Shown one piece after another: positions 1 to 9,174 of a stretch of 64,000 nt of DNA (within the stretch, counting starts at the first letter, position 1; each line of letters opens with the position of its first letter). The translations under genes and the position numbers were made by a program. This stretch comes from Acinetobacter sp. WCHA45. Lineage in GTDB: Bacteria > Pseudomonadota > Gammaproteobacteria > Pseudomonadales > Moraxellaceae. Where the stretch lies: NCBI RefSeq assembly GCF_002165255.2, contig NZ_CP028561.1:2812785-2876784 (forward strand), given 5' to 3'. The notes beneath the pieces are model-generated. The model was given only the letters and a program-made list of their open reading frames with translations. It was not told the origin of the DNA and ran no database searches.

Positions 1-47
1 ATTTTTACTTCACGTAATTGGTCTAATGCTCTTTGGTCAATACGCAT
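1..47 (-). CDS. rph: RNase PH, N-terminal start only (partial at window edge)
   Basis: The first 15-16 codons of a minus-strand gene run off the left edge and read MRIDQRALDQLREVK. This resembles the N-terminus of Acinetobacter RNase PH, a phosphorolytic 3'-5' exoribonuclease that trims tRNA 3' ends. A good Shine-Dalgarno (AAGGA) lies 6-8 bases before the ATG. The catalytic region is outside the window, so the name rests on a short stretch recognised from memory. Confidence 0.55.
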   Translation of the reverse strand, partial: MRIDQRALDQLREVK

Positions 48-58
48 AACGATTCCTT

Positions 59-90
59 AAAACTATGGCACAAATATGATTGCGCCATAG
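59..90 (-). terminator. Probable terminator of the desaturase operon
   Basis: CTATGGC (63-69) pairs with GCCATAG (84-90) around a 14-nt loop. On the minus strand the stem is followed by TTTT. It lies between the desaturase stop and rph, so it would end desaturase transcription. The stem is short and the U-run modest. Confidence 0.45.
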
Positions 91-155
91 TATAGCTCAA
101 TTACACGTGCTTTCAGTTTTACTTATTCGTTACAATTCCACGAATAAGCAATCCT

Positions 156-1304
156 TTAAGCAAATTTAAATCTCGCTTTTAAATTAGTCCAACCTTGTGC
201 CAATTGTGCCGACGTATCATTTGGCAATGAACATTTTGCTAAGCGCACCCAAACTGTCCAAAATTGCTTCATGAAATTCGCTTCGTTATAGTTCACGCCA
301 TATTCAGCACATAAAGCTCTGATCTGTGGTGCCACTTGCTCATAACGATTGGCTGGCATATCTGGGAACAAATGGTGCTCAATCTGATGGCTTAAGTTAC
401 CACTCATAAAGTGCATCCACTTACCACCTGTGAAGTTACTCGAACCACGGATCTGGCGTAAGTACCATTCAGCCTTGCTTTCGTTCTCAGTATTATCGGC
501 TTCAAAGGTTTCTGCATCTTCAGTAAAATGACCATTAAAAATCACTGCCGAAGACCATAAGTTACGAATCACATTGGCTACAGCATTGCCTGCCAATACT
601 GGGATAAAGTTAATGGTCGCAATCGCAGGGAAAAACACATAATCTTTGAGGACTTGGCGAGTCGCTTTTTTACGAAACTCGGCTGCATCTGCCCACACTT
701 GTTTCCATGTTTTAGTTTTGTAGACCAAAGCATCTTCTAAATGTAGGTTTTGTACGCCCACATACCATTGGAAAAAGAACATTAACTGTAATGCCAATGG
801 AATATTGGCCAAATGACGAACTTCCCATTTTTGATCTTCCGTGACACGTAAGATGCCATAACCAACGTCATGGTCTTTGCCCACAATATTGGTATAAGTA
901 TGGTGCATATAGTTATGAGTAAAACGCCAATCATTCCCTGAACACGTATTGTCCCAGTCATAATCTTCACCACGTAAACTTGGGTCATTCAACCAGTCAA
1001 ACTGACCATGCATGACATTGTGTCCAAGTTCCATGTTCTCAACGATCTTAGATACGCCTAACATTGCTGTACCTAATAACCATACAGGTGGAATCCAACC
1101 ACCAAACATCAACATGCCACGAGATGCAATCTCGGTATAACGCACAAAATTACGGACTTTATAGATATATTTTGAATCTTCTTCGCCTAAATTCTGCATA
1201 ACAGCCAAACGAATCTCTTCTACGCGACGACCAAATGCTTCAACTTGCTCTGGCGTAAAATGTGCTGACTTTGATGCTGCTTTAAATTCTAATGCCATAT
1301 TCAT
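156..1304 (-). CDS. Membrane fatty acid (acyl-CoA/acyl-lipid) desaturase
   Basis: Integral membrane di-iron desaturase that puts a double bond into acyl chains. The three histidine clusters are present: HNVMH (residues 95-99), HNYMHH (130-135) and HQIEHH (306-311), with hydrophobic segments between. The third cluster in HxxxHH form is typical of acyl-CoA and DesA-type desaturases. The ATG at 1304 is chosen over a TTG 15 bases upstream because GAGGA sits just before it. The ferredoxin reductase encoded immediately upstream in the same operon should supply electrons, as with DesB/DesC of Pseudomonas. The divergent FabR/DesT-like regulator and operator array predict control by unsaturated acyl-CoA status. 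Exact substrate and double-bond position cannot be read from sequence. Confidence 0.92.
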   Translation of the reverse strand: MNMALEFKAASKSAHFTPEQVEAFGRRVEEIRLAVMQNLGEEDSKYIYKVRNFVRYTEIASRGMLMFGGWIPPVWLLGTAMLGVSKIVENMELGHNVMHGQFDWLNDPSLRGEDYDWDNTCSGNDWRFTHNYMHHTYTNIVGKDHDVGYGILRVTEDQKWEVRHLANIPLALQLMFFFQWYVGVQNLHLEDALVYKTKTWKQVWADAAEFRKKATRQVLKDYVFFPAIATINFIPVLAGNAVANVIRNLWSSAVIFNGHFTEDAETFEADNTENESKAEWYLRQIRGSSNFTGGKWMHFMSGNLSHQIEHHLFPDMPANRYEQVAPQIRALCAEYGVNYNEANFMKQFWTVWVRLAKCSLPNDTSAQLAQGWTNLKARFKFA

Positions 1305-1328
1305 TTCAATTATCCTCAATATTTGTTT

Positions 1329-2354
1329 TTATAGGTCAATCGTGACTGGGCTAAGGGCTTGGCTTACACATAACTTGATCGCACGATTAGGCTGATCATC
1401 AATCTCACCCGTAATCACGTTCTGTGTTACACCACTAACTTTGGTACAGCTACAGCGATTACATACCCCCATGCGACAACCATGCTGTGGGCGTAAACCT
1501 GCTTGCTCCGCACTACTTAATAGATTGGTCGTTGCAATAAAATTCTGTTGCGCACGGCGGAAAGTAATCGGTTGAGCTTCGTTAGATTGCTCAATTTGTA
1601 CAGGTTGGAAAAACTCTTGATGAAAATTTCCTACCACATCATGTTGAGCATAAATCTCTTGTGCTTGGCGCATCATGCTGTGATGCCCACAAGCATATGC
1701 CTGTAATTCTTTAAAATTAGGAACTAACTTTTCTAATAAAGTGGTATCTAAATGCTGCTTTTGCTGTGCTGTATTAAAAAAGTGATATTTCAGTTGTGGA
1801 TATTGTTTTGCTAAAGCCAATATTTCCTGATGGAACACTTCAGCACGGTTAAAATACACGACATGAATTTCTTTAAGCTTTTGAGCAACTGCCTGTTTTA
1901 ACAATGAGTAAATTGCAGTGATCCCTGAACCTGATGCAATTAACAGCGCAGGTTGTTGTCCTTGATGTAGCACAAAATCGCCTTGTGCTTGAGAGATTTC
2001 AAAACGATCCCCTACACGCAATTGTTGTGCTGCTTTTGATACTAAGCCTTGAACCTTAATGCCTAATCGAATTTCACCATTTTTAGTCATATCGACAATT
2101 GAATAGCTACGTTGATGATAAACCCCATTGATCATTAGCGTGATCAAAACACTTTGACCTGCTTCAACTTCAATTAAATCAAAGTTGTGGTTTGGTTTTA
2201 TGGTGAGTAAAACCATATCTGAGCTTAACGACTTTACAGCGGTAACTTCTGCAAGAATGCGTTTCCAAGCAAACGTTGGCTTTATTTTTTGCAAAACAAA
2301 ATCAACAAAATCTTCGCGAATCCAATGTGGCTGATAACTTAACTCTGCGTTCAT
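1329..2354 (-). CDS. Ferredoxin reductase with flavin, NAD(P)H and C-terminal 2Fe-2S domains
   Basis: Electron-transfer partner of the desaturase. The order is an FAD-binding barrel (RSYS motif near residue 83), an NAD(P)H-binding Rossmann domain (SGSGITAIYSLL), then a plant-type 2Fe-2S domain with Cys ligands in GCRMGVCNRCSC and a fourth Cys in KLCVSQAL. This architecture matches the reductases encoded next to bacterial acyl-CoA desaturases. The stop lies about 25 bases before the desaturase start, so the two are cotranscribed. GAGGA precedes the ATG by 4-6 bases. The promoter region faces the TetR gene and carries four operator boxes. Confidence 0.92.
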   Translation of the reverse strand: MNAELSYQPHWIREDFVDFVLQKIKPTFAWKRILAEVTAVKSLSSDMVLLTIKPNHNFDLIEVEAGQSVLITLMINGVYHQRSYSIVDMTKNGEIRLGIKVQGLVSKAAQQLRVGDRFEISQAQGDFVLHQGQQPALLIASGSGITAIYSLLKQAVAQKLKEIHVVYFNRAEVFHQEILALAKQYPQLKYHFFNTAQQKQHLDTTLLEKLVPNFKELQAYACGHHSMMRQAQEIYAQHDVVGNFHQEFFQPVQIEQSNEAQPITFRRAQQNFIATTNLLSSAEQAGLRPQHGCRMGVCNRCSCTKVSGVTQNVITGEIDDQPNRAIKLCVSQALSPVTIDL

Positions 2355-2388
2355 ACGTTCCTCGTTTTGTATCTGGCTATTTATTTTG

Positions 2389-2463
2389 AGTGAACAAATG
2401 TTCTTGTAGTGAACATATGTACACTATAATTATTTGTGTTCACTGAGTCAACACTTGTTCACT
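2389..2463. promoter_or_regulatory. Four tandem 18-bp FabR/DesT-type operator boxes at 19-bp pitch
   Basis: Boxes start at 2389, 2408, 2427 and 2446, each 18 bp with a 1-bp spacer: AGTGAACAAATGTTCTTG, AGTGAACATATGTACACT, TAATTATTTGTGTTCACT and AGTCAACACTTGTTCACT. Boxes 2 and 4 are near-complete palindromes. Box 1 keeps a good left half and box 3 a good right half. The AGTGAAC...GTTCACT form resembles the DesT/FabR operators of Pseudomonas and E. coli. The array lies between the reductase start (2354, minus) and the divergent TetR gene (2667, plus), overlapping where the desaturase promoter should be. Confidence 0.75.
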
Positions 2464-2666
2464 ATTTTTTTGAAAATTTTTTATGCTTTTTATAAGTAAT
2501 TAGAAATATTAATAAAATAATTATTCTTAGGCTTCACCACGCCAAAAGCGATTGCTGATATTTCTTTGTCTAATTGAAAATGTGTCTGATTTAGCTATGG
2601 ATTAGGGCTAAAAAAATGATGTTTTTTTTGCTAGACTCTACCGTATGGTTTTAATGGATCTTATTC

Positions 2667-3317
2667 ATGTCGATTAGAGATGAACGAAAACAACAGAGTC
2701 GTCAGGCTTTACTTGATGCAGCGCTCCACCTCAGTACTTCTGGGCGTTCATTTAGTAGTATTAGTTTGCGTGAAGTTGCACGTGAAGTTGGCTTAGTCCC
2801 AACGGCATTTTATCGTCATTTCCAAGATATGGAGGCATTAGGGCAAGAACTGGTTGACCAAGTGTCTTTGCATTTAAAAAGCTTGATTCATCAATTGGGG
2901 CAAAGCTATTTAAAACATAGCGGATCTGCTAAAACACGGACAAGCATTGAACTGTTTGTACAGGCTGTCAATCATAGCCCTCAGCAATGGCAATTTATGA
3001 TTGCAGAACGTTGGGGCGGCTCCGAAACTGTTCGTATTGCGATTGCACGTGAGATTGAATTTTTGATTGAAGATCTCGCAATCGATTTATGCAAACTCGA
3101 GACCTTTAAACACATTCGAGAAGCCAAAGATTTACAAGTGTTATCAACGATTCTGATTAATATGTCATTTACATGGGCAATGACGTGGATCAACTTACCG
3201 AAACAATTTGGAATTGATCGTTTGTTAGAACAACAAAACTTATTTATTGACAATGCAGCGACCCAAGTCCGCTTACTTTTCCGAGGTATCTCGAACTGGG
3301 AACCACAAAACGCCTGA
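2667..3317 (+). CDS. TetR-family regulator, FabR/DesT type
   Basis: DNA-binding repressor of unsaturated fatty acid genes. The N-terminal helix-turn-helix (SISLREVAREVGLVPTAFYR, about residues 32-51) is very close to E. coli FabR, including the conserved FYRHF turn. The C-terminal half is the variable ligand domain, which in FabR/DesT senses acyl-CoA or acyl-ACP. It is transcribed away from the desaturase-reductase operon across the four-box operator array, the usual arrangement for DesT. A TetR member with another ligand is possible, but HTH identity, neighbours and operator all agree. Confidence 0.85.
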   Translation: MSIRDERKQQSRQALLDAALHLSTSGRSFSSISLREVAREVGLVPTAFYRHFQDMEALGQELVDQVSLHLKSLIHQLGQSYLKHSGSAKTRTSIELFVQAVNHSPQQWQFMIAERWGGSETVRIAIAREIEFLIEDLAIDLCKLETFKHIREAKDLQVLSTILINMSFTWAMTWINLPKQFGIDRLLEQQNLFIDNAATQVRLLFRGISNWEPQNA

Positions 3318-3424
3318 TCTTATCAAAGCTAAAGTTTGATATATAAAAGCATTGCTTAGCGTTATGATTAATAACACACTAATGCAAATGCCGTTTAGAA
3401 CACTATGAGGAGCCTATAAGCATC

Positions 3425-4060
3425 ATGAATCCTGATCGTCATACTCAGTTCTTAATTCGTAAAGAAAAAATTTTGCAGGTTGCAGAAAAACTTTTATTAG
3501 AAAACAACCAAGAAATGACCTTGGATGAACTGGTTGCCGAGCTAGATATTGCTAAAGGTACTTTATATAAACATTTCCGCAGTAAAAATGAATTACTGTT
3601 GGAACTGATTATTCAAAATGAAAAAGAAATCCTAAAGATTTCAGAAAAATATAACACTGATGTCAAAGAATATGCGCCTCGCTATATGCTTTATCATTTA
3701 ACCTCACCGAGTCGTACGATTTTACTGCATCAGTTAGAAGAACATCTGACGATGACTGAGTCCAAGCTCAAACATCTGTTCGATGAGCTTTATGCGATCC
3801 GCCAACAGCGTATTATTTCGCTCAAAGATATGACTGAAAAATATTTAAAATCACAGAATTATGATATGTCGATTCGTGATTATCTTTCTTATATTTGGTC
3901 TCTGACTTACGGCGCAGCTTTGCTATTGAATTCAAGCTATTACCAGCGTTCAATTGGTTCTCGTGAGAAGCTGATTAACCTGTATGTAAACCAAGCTCTG
4001 TCTTTACCGACACAAAAAGTTCAAATCGATTTAAAAGATTTACAAATCGATCAAAACTAA
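3425..4060 (+). CDS. TetR-family transcriptional regulator
   Basis: The N-terminal TetR helix-turn-helix is clear (TLDELVAELDIAKGTLYKHF, about residues 37-56). The remaining 150 residues form a helical ligand domain that I cannot assign. It lies 107 bp after the FabR-like gene in the same direction and has its own Shine-Dalgarno (AGGAG at 3408-3412), a little far from the ATG. It ends at a strong terminator shared with dsbA. The target is unknown; the adjacent fatty-acid genes are a guess only. Confidence 0.8.
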   Translation: MNPDRHTQFLIRKEKILQVAEKLLLENNQEMTLDELVAELDIAKGTLYKHFRSKNELLLELIIQNEKEILKISEKYNTDVKEYAPRYMLYHLTSPSRTILLHQLEEHLTMTESKLKHLFDELYAIRQQRIISLKDMTEKYLKSQNYDMSIRDYLSYIWSLTYGAALLLNSSYYQRSIGSREKLINLYVNQALSLPTQKVQIDLKDLQIDQN

Positions 4061-4062
4061 AT

Positions 4063-4090
4063 AAAAAGGACTGCTACTGCAGTCCTTTTT
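4063..4090. terminator. Bidirectional intrinsic terminator
   Basis: A perfect 12-bp stem (AAAAAGGACTGC / GCAGTCCTTTTT) with a TACT loop. A-rich and T-rich flanks on both sides serve the convergent TetR gene (+) and dsbA (-). Confidence 0.9.
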
Positions 4091-4108
4091 TATTGCTCAT
4101 AGTATGAA

Positions 4109-4729
4109 CTATTTCGCTTTACGTTCTTTTTCTAATAAGTAATCAACAACTTGTGTCACTTTACCATCTTCACCTTGCACAACATACTTACCGTTTACAA
4201 CAACGGCAGGTACGCCCGTAAGTTGATATTGCTGTGCCAATTTATTTGACTCAGCCACTTTTGCAGTGATTGGGAAAGAGTTAAACATACTGTTAAATTT
4301 CTGTTCAGGCACGCCATAACGGGCAAAGAATTTTGCTTGTGATGCTTGATCAAAAATTTGTTGTCCGCCGTCATGGATGGCATGGAACAATGGAATATGG
4401 GTTTTCTTACGTACACCTAGTGCCTCAGACACATAGTAACCTCGAGCACCCTGCTCCCATACTTTATTCATCGCTGCAGGCGTACGGAGGAAATATACAT
4501 CGCTTGGAATCTTCTTTAACCACGTTTGCATATGCGGTTCAAGCTTAAAGCAGTGCGGGCAACCGTACCAAAAGAATTCACGTACTTCAATTTTTCCCGC
4601 TGGCGCAGCTGTTTTACCCGGGTTGGCAACCACGGTATAGTCTTTACCAGCAACAAAATCAGCAGCCATTGCATTCATCGAAAATGCCATTACAGCTGCA
4701 CTTAAACCACCTAATACTAACTTTTTCAT
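4109..4729 (-). CDS. dsbA: Periplasmic thiol:disulfide interchange protein DsbA
   Basis: Oxidase that introduces disulfide bonds into exported proteins and is recycled by DsbB. From the ATG at 4729 the protein is 206 aa. It has a cleavable signal peptide (MKKLVLGGLSAAVMAFSMNAMA, cut near residue 22) and a thioredoxin fold with active site CPHC at residues 57-60. The cis-proline loop TGVPAVVVNGKY lies near the C-terminus. An upstream ATG at 4753 would extend the N-terminus ahead of the signal peptide. The 4729 start has AGAGGA upstream, although the spacing is long. Confidence 0.95.
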   Translation of the reverse strand: MKKLVLGGLSAAVMAFSMNAMAADFVAGKDYTVVANPGKTAAPAGKIEVREFFWYGCPHCFKLEPHMQTWLKKIPSDVYFLRTPAAMNKVWEQGARGYYVSEALGVRKKTHIPLFHAIHDGGQQIFDQASQAKFFARYGVPEQKFNSMFNSFPITAKVAESNKLAQQYQLTGVPAVVVNGKYVVQGEDGKVTQVVDYLLEKERKAK

Positions 4730-4907
4730 TGAGTTTGCTTTTCCTCTAAGCATTTTTCGTAAGTTTATATGCTAAATATAAATCAAACACGACTAATTCG
4801 TTTTGCTTGTGTGAAGTTTTTTATTGGATTTATCGCTTTTTTTTCAAGAAGCGCTACACTAACAACAGATTAAACCGAAATAATCATCCTAATATAGAGG
4901 TATTTCC

Positions 4908-5621
4908 ATGTCACAATTGAATGTTGACCCACAAGAAATCGCAAAATTTGAAGCATTGGCTGCTAAATGGTGGGATCAACATTCTGAGTTCCGCCCACTT
5001 CATCAAATCAATCCTTTACGTTTAAATTGGATTGACGAACGTGTTGGTGGCTTAGCAGGTAAGAAAGTGCTTGATGTTGGCTGTGGTGGCGGTATTTTGG
5101 CAGAAAGTATGGCTCGTCGTGGCGCTGATGTTTTAGGGATCGACATGGGCGAAGCCCCGCTTGCTGTAGGACGTTTACACGCACAGCAAGACAATGTGCA
5201 AAATATTGAATATCGTCAAATCCCAGTTGAGGAGTTGGCGCAAGAACAAGCAGGACAATATGACGTAGTGACTTGTATGGAAATGATGGAGCACGTTCCT
5301 GATCCAGCCTCAATTATCAAAGCCTGTCAAACACTGGTTAAACCAGGTGGACACGTCTTCTTTTCGACCATTAATCGCAACCCAAAATCCTATTTATTCG
5401 CAATTATTGGCGCAGAATATGTCCTACGTTTGTTACCAAAAGGTACGCATGATTATCATAAATTTATCCGCCCTTCAGAAATGGCGCATGATATTCGTAA
5501 CGCAGGCTTGAGTCTAAAAGAAATGACAGGCTTACATTACAACCCTATCACTAAGCATTATTGGTTAGCACCCAATGTAGATGTGAATTATATGGTTCAT
5601 ACCACAAATACAGGTGCCTAA
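4908..5621 (+). CDS. ubiG: Ubiquinone biosynthesis O-methyltransferase UbiG
   Basis: SAM-dependent enzyme that performs the two O-methylations of ubiquinone biosynthesis. Class I methyltransferase motif I is [16 protein letters not shown] (about residues 54-69), and the family-specific N-terminus [19 protein letters not shown] is intact. The length of 237 aa is normal. A GAGG Shine-Dalgarno precedes the ATG. The stop overlaps the start of mupP by one base (TAATG), so the two are translationally coupled. The ubiG-mupP-yciK order is the same as in Pseudomonas. Confidence 0.96.
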   Translation: MSQLNVDPQEIAKFEALAAKWWDQHSEFRPLHQINPLRLNWIDERVGGLAGKKVLDVGCGGGILAESMARRGADVLGIDMGEAPLAVGRLHAQQDNVQNIEYRQIPVEELAQEQAGQYDVVTCMEMMEHVPDPASIIKACQTLVKPGGHVFFSTINRNPKSYLFAIIGAEYVLRLLPKGTHDYHKFIRPSEMAHDIRNAGLSLKEMTGLHYNPITKHYWLAPNVDVNYMVHTTNTGA

Positions 5622-6319
5622 TGAAAGCCGTTTTATTTGATCTTGATGGTACTTTGATCGACACTGCTGCAGATTTTATTCGCATCATTCAACAAATGTG
5701 CCGTGATGAACAGCGCCCTGTTGTTGATGCAGCAACCATTCGCACTCAAGTATCTGAAGGCGCACGGGCAATGGTCAAATTGGTGTATCCAGAATTGGAT
5801 GTGACCGATCCCATCTTTCTCGCCCATCGCCAGCGCTTTTTAGATGTATACGGTGACAATATTGTGGTGGATACGGATTTATTTGTTGGGATGTATCCTC
5901 TGCTCGAAGAACTTGAGGCAAACCAGATTCCTTGGGGAATTGTCACCAATAAACCACGTGGTTTAAGTGAATCATTATTGGCTGAATTAAATTTAACCGA
6001 ACGCTGTGCAGTTTTGGTTTGTCCTGAAGATGTCACACATACCAAACCCGATCCTGAACCGATGTATCTAGCGGCGAAACAGTTGAATCTGGATGCCAAA
6101 GACATTATCTATGTGGGGGATCACCCACGTGATATTGATGCAGGTCGAAATGCAGAGATGTATACCATTTTGGCAGCTTACGGGTATTTACCAATAGAGT
6201 CTCGTGATGATCTGAACGCTTGGCAAGCAGATGCAATTATCCAAACTGTGACTGAGTTACATCAACTGCTCAAACAGAAAATCTCTGCTTTATCAGAAAA
6301 TCAGGGTATGATGAGCTAA
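5621..6319 (+). CDS. mupP: N-acetylmuramic acid 6-phosphate phosphatase MupP (HAD family)
   Basis: HAD phosphatase of 232 aa with the nucleophile motif DLDGT (D7, D9), motif II VTNK and motif IV YVGDHPRDIDAG. The annotation favours MupP of the peptidoglycan recycling pathway (MurNAc-6-P to MurNAc) over phosphoglycolate phosphatase because it sits directly between ubiG and yciK, as mupP does in Pseudomonas. The ATG at 5621 gives the canonical [11 protein letters not shown] start. A longer upstream reading would only re-read the end of ubiG. Confidence 0.85.
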   Translation: MKAVLFDLDGTLIDTAADFIRIIQQMCRDEQRPVVDAATIRTQVSEGARAMVKLVYPELDVTDPIFLAHRQRFLDVYGDNIVVDTDLFVGMYPLLEELEANQIPWGIVTNKPRGLSESLLAELNLTERCAVLVCPEDVTHTKPDPEPMYLAAKQLNLDAKDIIYVGDHPRDIDAGRNAEMYTILAAYGYLPIESRDDLNAWQADAIIQTVTELHQLLKQKISALSENQGMMS

Positions 6320-6350
6320 ACATTCAACATAAGAACTAGGAGGCATAACA

Positions 6351-7097
6351 ATGAAATATTCAGAATATCAACCTCGTCCAGATCTACTCAAAGATCGTAT
6401 CATTCTCATCACGGGCGCAGGTGATGGAATTGGTCGAGCTGCTGCTCTTAGTTATGCCCTTCATGGTGCAACTGTGGTTTTGCATGGACGTAGCCTGAAT
6501 AAACTTGAAGTCATTTATGATGAAATTGAAGGTTTAGGTGCACCACAGCCTGCAATATTGCCATTACAGCTTTCAACTGCATCCAGTCATGACTATGAGC
6601 TCCTTGTCGATACGCTTGAGCAACAATTTGGTCGCTTGGATGGCATTTTACATAATGCGGGCATGTTAGGTGATCGAGTTGAACTAGCGGATTACCCTGT
6701 TGATGTTTGGGATGATGTCATGGCCGTAAATTTACGTGCACCTTTCGCGTTAACTCAAGCATTATTACCACTGCTTGAAAAATCTGAACATGCTTCAGTG
6801 GTATTTACCAGTTCGAGTGTAGGTCGTGAAGCTCGTGCTTTATGGGGAGCATACTCTGTTTCTAAAGTTGCAACCGAAGCAATGAGTAAGATTTTTGCAG
6901 CAGAAAACACCTATCCGAATATTCGTTTTAACTGCATTAATCCAGGCGGTACCCGTACAGCGATGCGTGCGAAGGCTTACCCAGAAGAAGATCCAAAAAT
7001 CCTTCCAACGCCGGATAGTATTATGCCTGCTTATCTTTATTTGATGGGTGATGATAGTTTAGATATGAATGGACAAAGTATTGACGCTCAATCTTAA
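6351..7097 (+). CDS. yciK: YciK-family short-chain dehydrogenase/reductase
   Basis: NAD(P)-dependent SDR of 248 aa with the cofactor motif TGAGDGIG near residue 22, NAG (HNAGMLG) and the catalytic Ser plus YSVSK (SSSVGREARALWGAYSVSK). It follows mupP by 31 bp with an excellent Shine-Dalgarno (AGGAGG), so it is the third gene of the ubiG operon. The physiological substrate of YciK is unknown. Confidence 0.88.
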   Translation: MKYSEYQPRPDLLKDRIILITGAGDGIGRAAALSYALHGATVVLHGRSLNKLEVIYDEIEGLGAPQPAILPLQLSTASSHDYELLVDTLEQQFGRLDGILHNAGMLGDRVELADYPVDVWDDVMAVNLRAPFALTQALLPLLEKSEHASVVFTSSSVGREARALWGAYSVSKVATEAMSKIFAAENTYPNIRFNCINPGGTRTAMRAKAYPEEDPKILPTPDSIMPAYLYLMGDDSLDMNGQSIDAQS

Positions 7098-7276
7098 CCA
7101 ATTGAATATAATAAATTTAAACTATATTAAATACGGGCTTCGATGATACTTTTCTAGAGAAATTGCTTAAGGATCTCCATCTTTTTAATGGAATAATGAA
7201 TTGATCTTCACAGTTTCTCTGCATTTTTAAGGTACAGTTTTCACATGAGAGACATCCGAAGTCCATAAGGTGCATC

Positions 7277-7660
7277 ATGAAAAAATTTTTCATTATCTTG
7301 GTTTTAGGTTCAACAACCCTATTGAGTAGTATGGGTAGTTTTGCAGGTCCACATTTTGATCGTGATGATGACTCACGCGGTGGGGGCTGGCAAGGTCGTA
7401 ACTTTGATCGTCCAGATGATGAAAACCGTATGCGTGAACGTCGTATGCGTGAAGAACGTGGTGTTGAGCGTTTAAAACAACATCGCTGGCAAGCAGGTTA
7501 CGTCATGCCACAGCATTATCGCGGAAACGGCTACAAAGTTGATTATAAATATAATAATCTCCCACGCCCTGGTCGTAATGAGCAATGGTATAAAATCAAT
7601 AATGATTTTATTTTAGTCAATTCTGATGATAATAGTATTATCCGAATCATGGGGTTCTAA
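7277..7660 (+). CDS. RcnB-like periplasmic protein
   Basis: A 127-aa exported protein with a signal peptide (MKKFFIILVLGSTTLLSSMGSFA). A charged Asp/Arg/Glu-rich mature N-terminus follows, then the RcnB-type domain (WQAGYVMPQHYRGNGYKVDY, then WYKINNDFILVN). E. coli RcnB is a periplasmic Ni/Co homeostasis factor, but this domain is widespread and many members have no known metal role. It stands alone with a 179-bp upstream gap and no metal transporter alongside. Confidence 0.72.
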   Translation: MKKFFIILVLGSTTLLSSMGSFAGPHFDRDDDSRGGGWQGRNFDRPDDENRMRERRMREERGVERLKQHRWQAGYVMPQHYRGNGYKVDYKYNNLPRPGRNEQWYKINNDFILVNSDDNSIIRIMGF

Positions 7661-7765
7661 ACATATTCTCGGACGATGACTGTACAAAGTTGAAGCGTTG
7701 TTTTAGGAATAGATTTATCTTTTTATTTTTTTCGTTAGAATCAGATAAATTGATGTATATCTGAG

Positions 7766-9127
7766 ATGAACATGGCGAACCAAATGACTGAAACTTCACA
7801 TAGCACAACGCAAGATTATGTGCATTGGTTTCGCCACTCAGCACCATATATTAATGCCCATCGTGATAAAACTTTTGTGCTTATGTTTGGTGGTGAGGCC
7901 GTCTTACACCAAAACTTTCAGCATATTATTCATGATATTGCCCTATTGCATTCTTTAGGGATTCGTTTGATTTTGGTGCATGGTGCACGCCCACAAATTA
8001 ATCAAAATCTACGTGAAAACCAAATTGAAACGCCTTTTCATCAAAGTCGTCGTGTGACAACTCGTGCATCACTACGTAGTATCATGAATGCAGTTGGATC
8101 GATTCGTTTAGAAATTGAAGCTCTTCTATCAATGGGCTTAGCAAATTCACCCATGTATGGTGCCCGCATTGATGTGGTTTCGGGTAACTTTGTAACGGCT
8201 AAACCCTATGGCATTCGGGATGGGGTTGATTTTCAGCTCACAGGTGAAGTCCGTTCAATTGATACCGATGCAATTCAACGTCACTTAGATAATCACAATA
8301 TTGTGTTACTAGGGCCTACAGGTTACTCAACCACTGGAGAAGTATTTAACTTATTGGCGGAAGAAGTTGCGACTAAAACAGCAACTGCATTACAAGCCGA
8401 TAAATTGATTTTGTTGGGTGAAAAACAAGGATTAATGAATGAGCAACAACAATTATTACGTGAATTAAGCTCGTATCAACTTGAACCTTATATTCAACAA
8501 TACCAAACACAATATCCAGAATTCGCCTTACACCTCAAACAAGCTCAACAAGCTTCATTATCTGGGGTGCATCGTGTTCACCTCATTTCATATACTTATG
8601 ATGGTGCTTTGATTGAAGAACTATTTACACGCGACGGGATTGGCACTTTAATCACAGATGCCCACTATGAAGAAGTACGCATTGCCAATATTCATGATGT
8701 TGGCGGTTTAATCAACTTATTACGTCCACTCGAACAGGAAGGTATTTTAGTCTATCGTTCACGTGAACGTCTTGAAAGTGAAATAGAACAGTTCGCGGTG
8801 ATTGAACGAGATGGCATGATCTTAGCCTGTGCAGCGCTCTATCCTATTCCTGCTGAATCAGGTGAAATTAAATCCGCTGAAATTGCCTGTGTCGCTGTCG
8901 ATTCGAGTTATCGTAAATCGAATCGTGGTAGCCAAATTTTGCAATTTTTGGAAACCAAAGCAAAACAACAAGGTATTCAACAACTGTTTGTTCTCACGAC
9001 CCGTACCGCACATTGGTTTTTAGAGCAGGGTTTCAGCCCAGCAAGTGTTGATGATTTACCGAATGCTCGACAAGCGCTCTACAATTATCAGCGTAATTCC
9101 TTAGTCTTCAAAAAAGTTTTGTTCTAA
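7766..9127 (+). CDS. argA: N-acetylglutamate synthase ArgA
   Basis: First step of arginine biosynthesis: acetyl-CoA plus glutamate gives N-acetylglutamate. The N-terminal amino-acid-kinase-like domain (FVLMFGGEAVLH...LILVHGARPQIN) carries the arginine feedback site in this family. The C-terminal GNAT acetyltransferase domain (about residues 310-453) ends ARQALYNYQRNSLVFKK. The length of 453 aa is typical of the classical two-domain enzyme. Several in-frame ATGs (7766, 7772, 7784) compete and the Shine-Dalgarno is weak, so the exact N-terminus is open. Confidence 0.94.
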   Translation: MNMANQMTETSHSTTQDYVHWFRHSAPYINAHRDKTFVLMFGGEAVLHQNFQHIIHDIALLHSLGIRLILVHGARPQINQNLRENQIETPFHQSRRVTTRASLRSIMNAVGSIRLEIEALLSMGLANSPMYGARIDVVSGNFVTAKPYGIRDGVDFQLTGEVRSIDTDAIQRHLDNHNIVLLGPTGYSTTGEVFNLLAEEVATKTATALQADKLILLGEKQGLMNEQQQLLRELSSYQLEPYIQQYQTQYPEFALHLKQAQQASLSGVHRVHLISYTYDGALIEELFTRDGIGTLITDAHYEEVRIANIHDVGGLINLLRPLEQEGILVYRSRERLESEIEQFAVIERDGMILACAALYPIPAESGEIKSAEIACVAVDSSYRKSNRGSQILQFLETKAKQQGIQQLFVLTTRTAHWFLEQGFSPASVDDLPNARQALYNYQRNSLVFKKVLF

Positions 9128-9141
9128 TTATATTTGACCTG

Positions 9142-9174
9142 AAGATATCTTTATTTCTGATAAAGATATCTTTT
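9142..9174 (+). terminator. Intrinsic terminator after argA
   Basis: A 13-bp perfect stem (AAGATATCTTTAT / ATAAAGATATCTT) with a 5-nt loop, followed by TT. It lies 14 bases after the argA stop. Confidence 0.8.
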
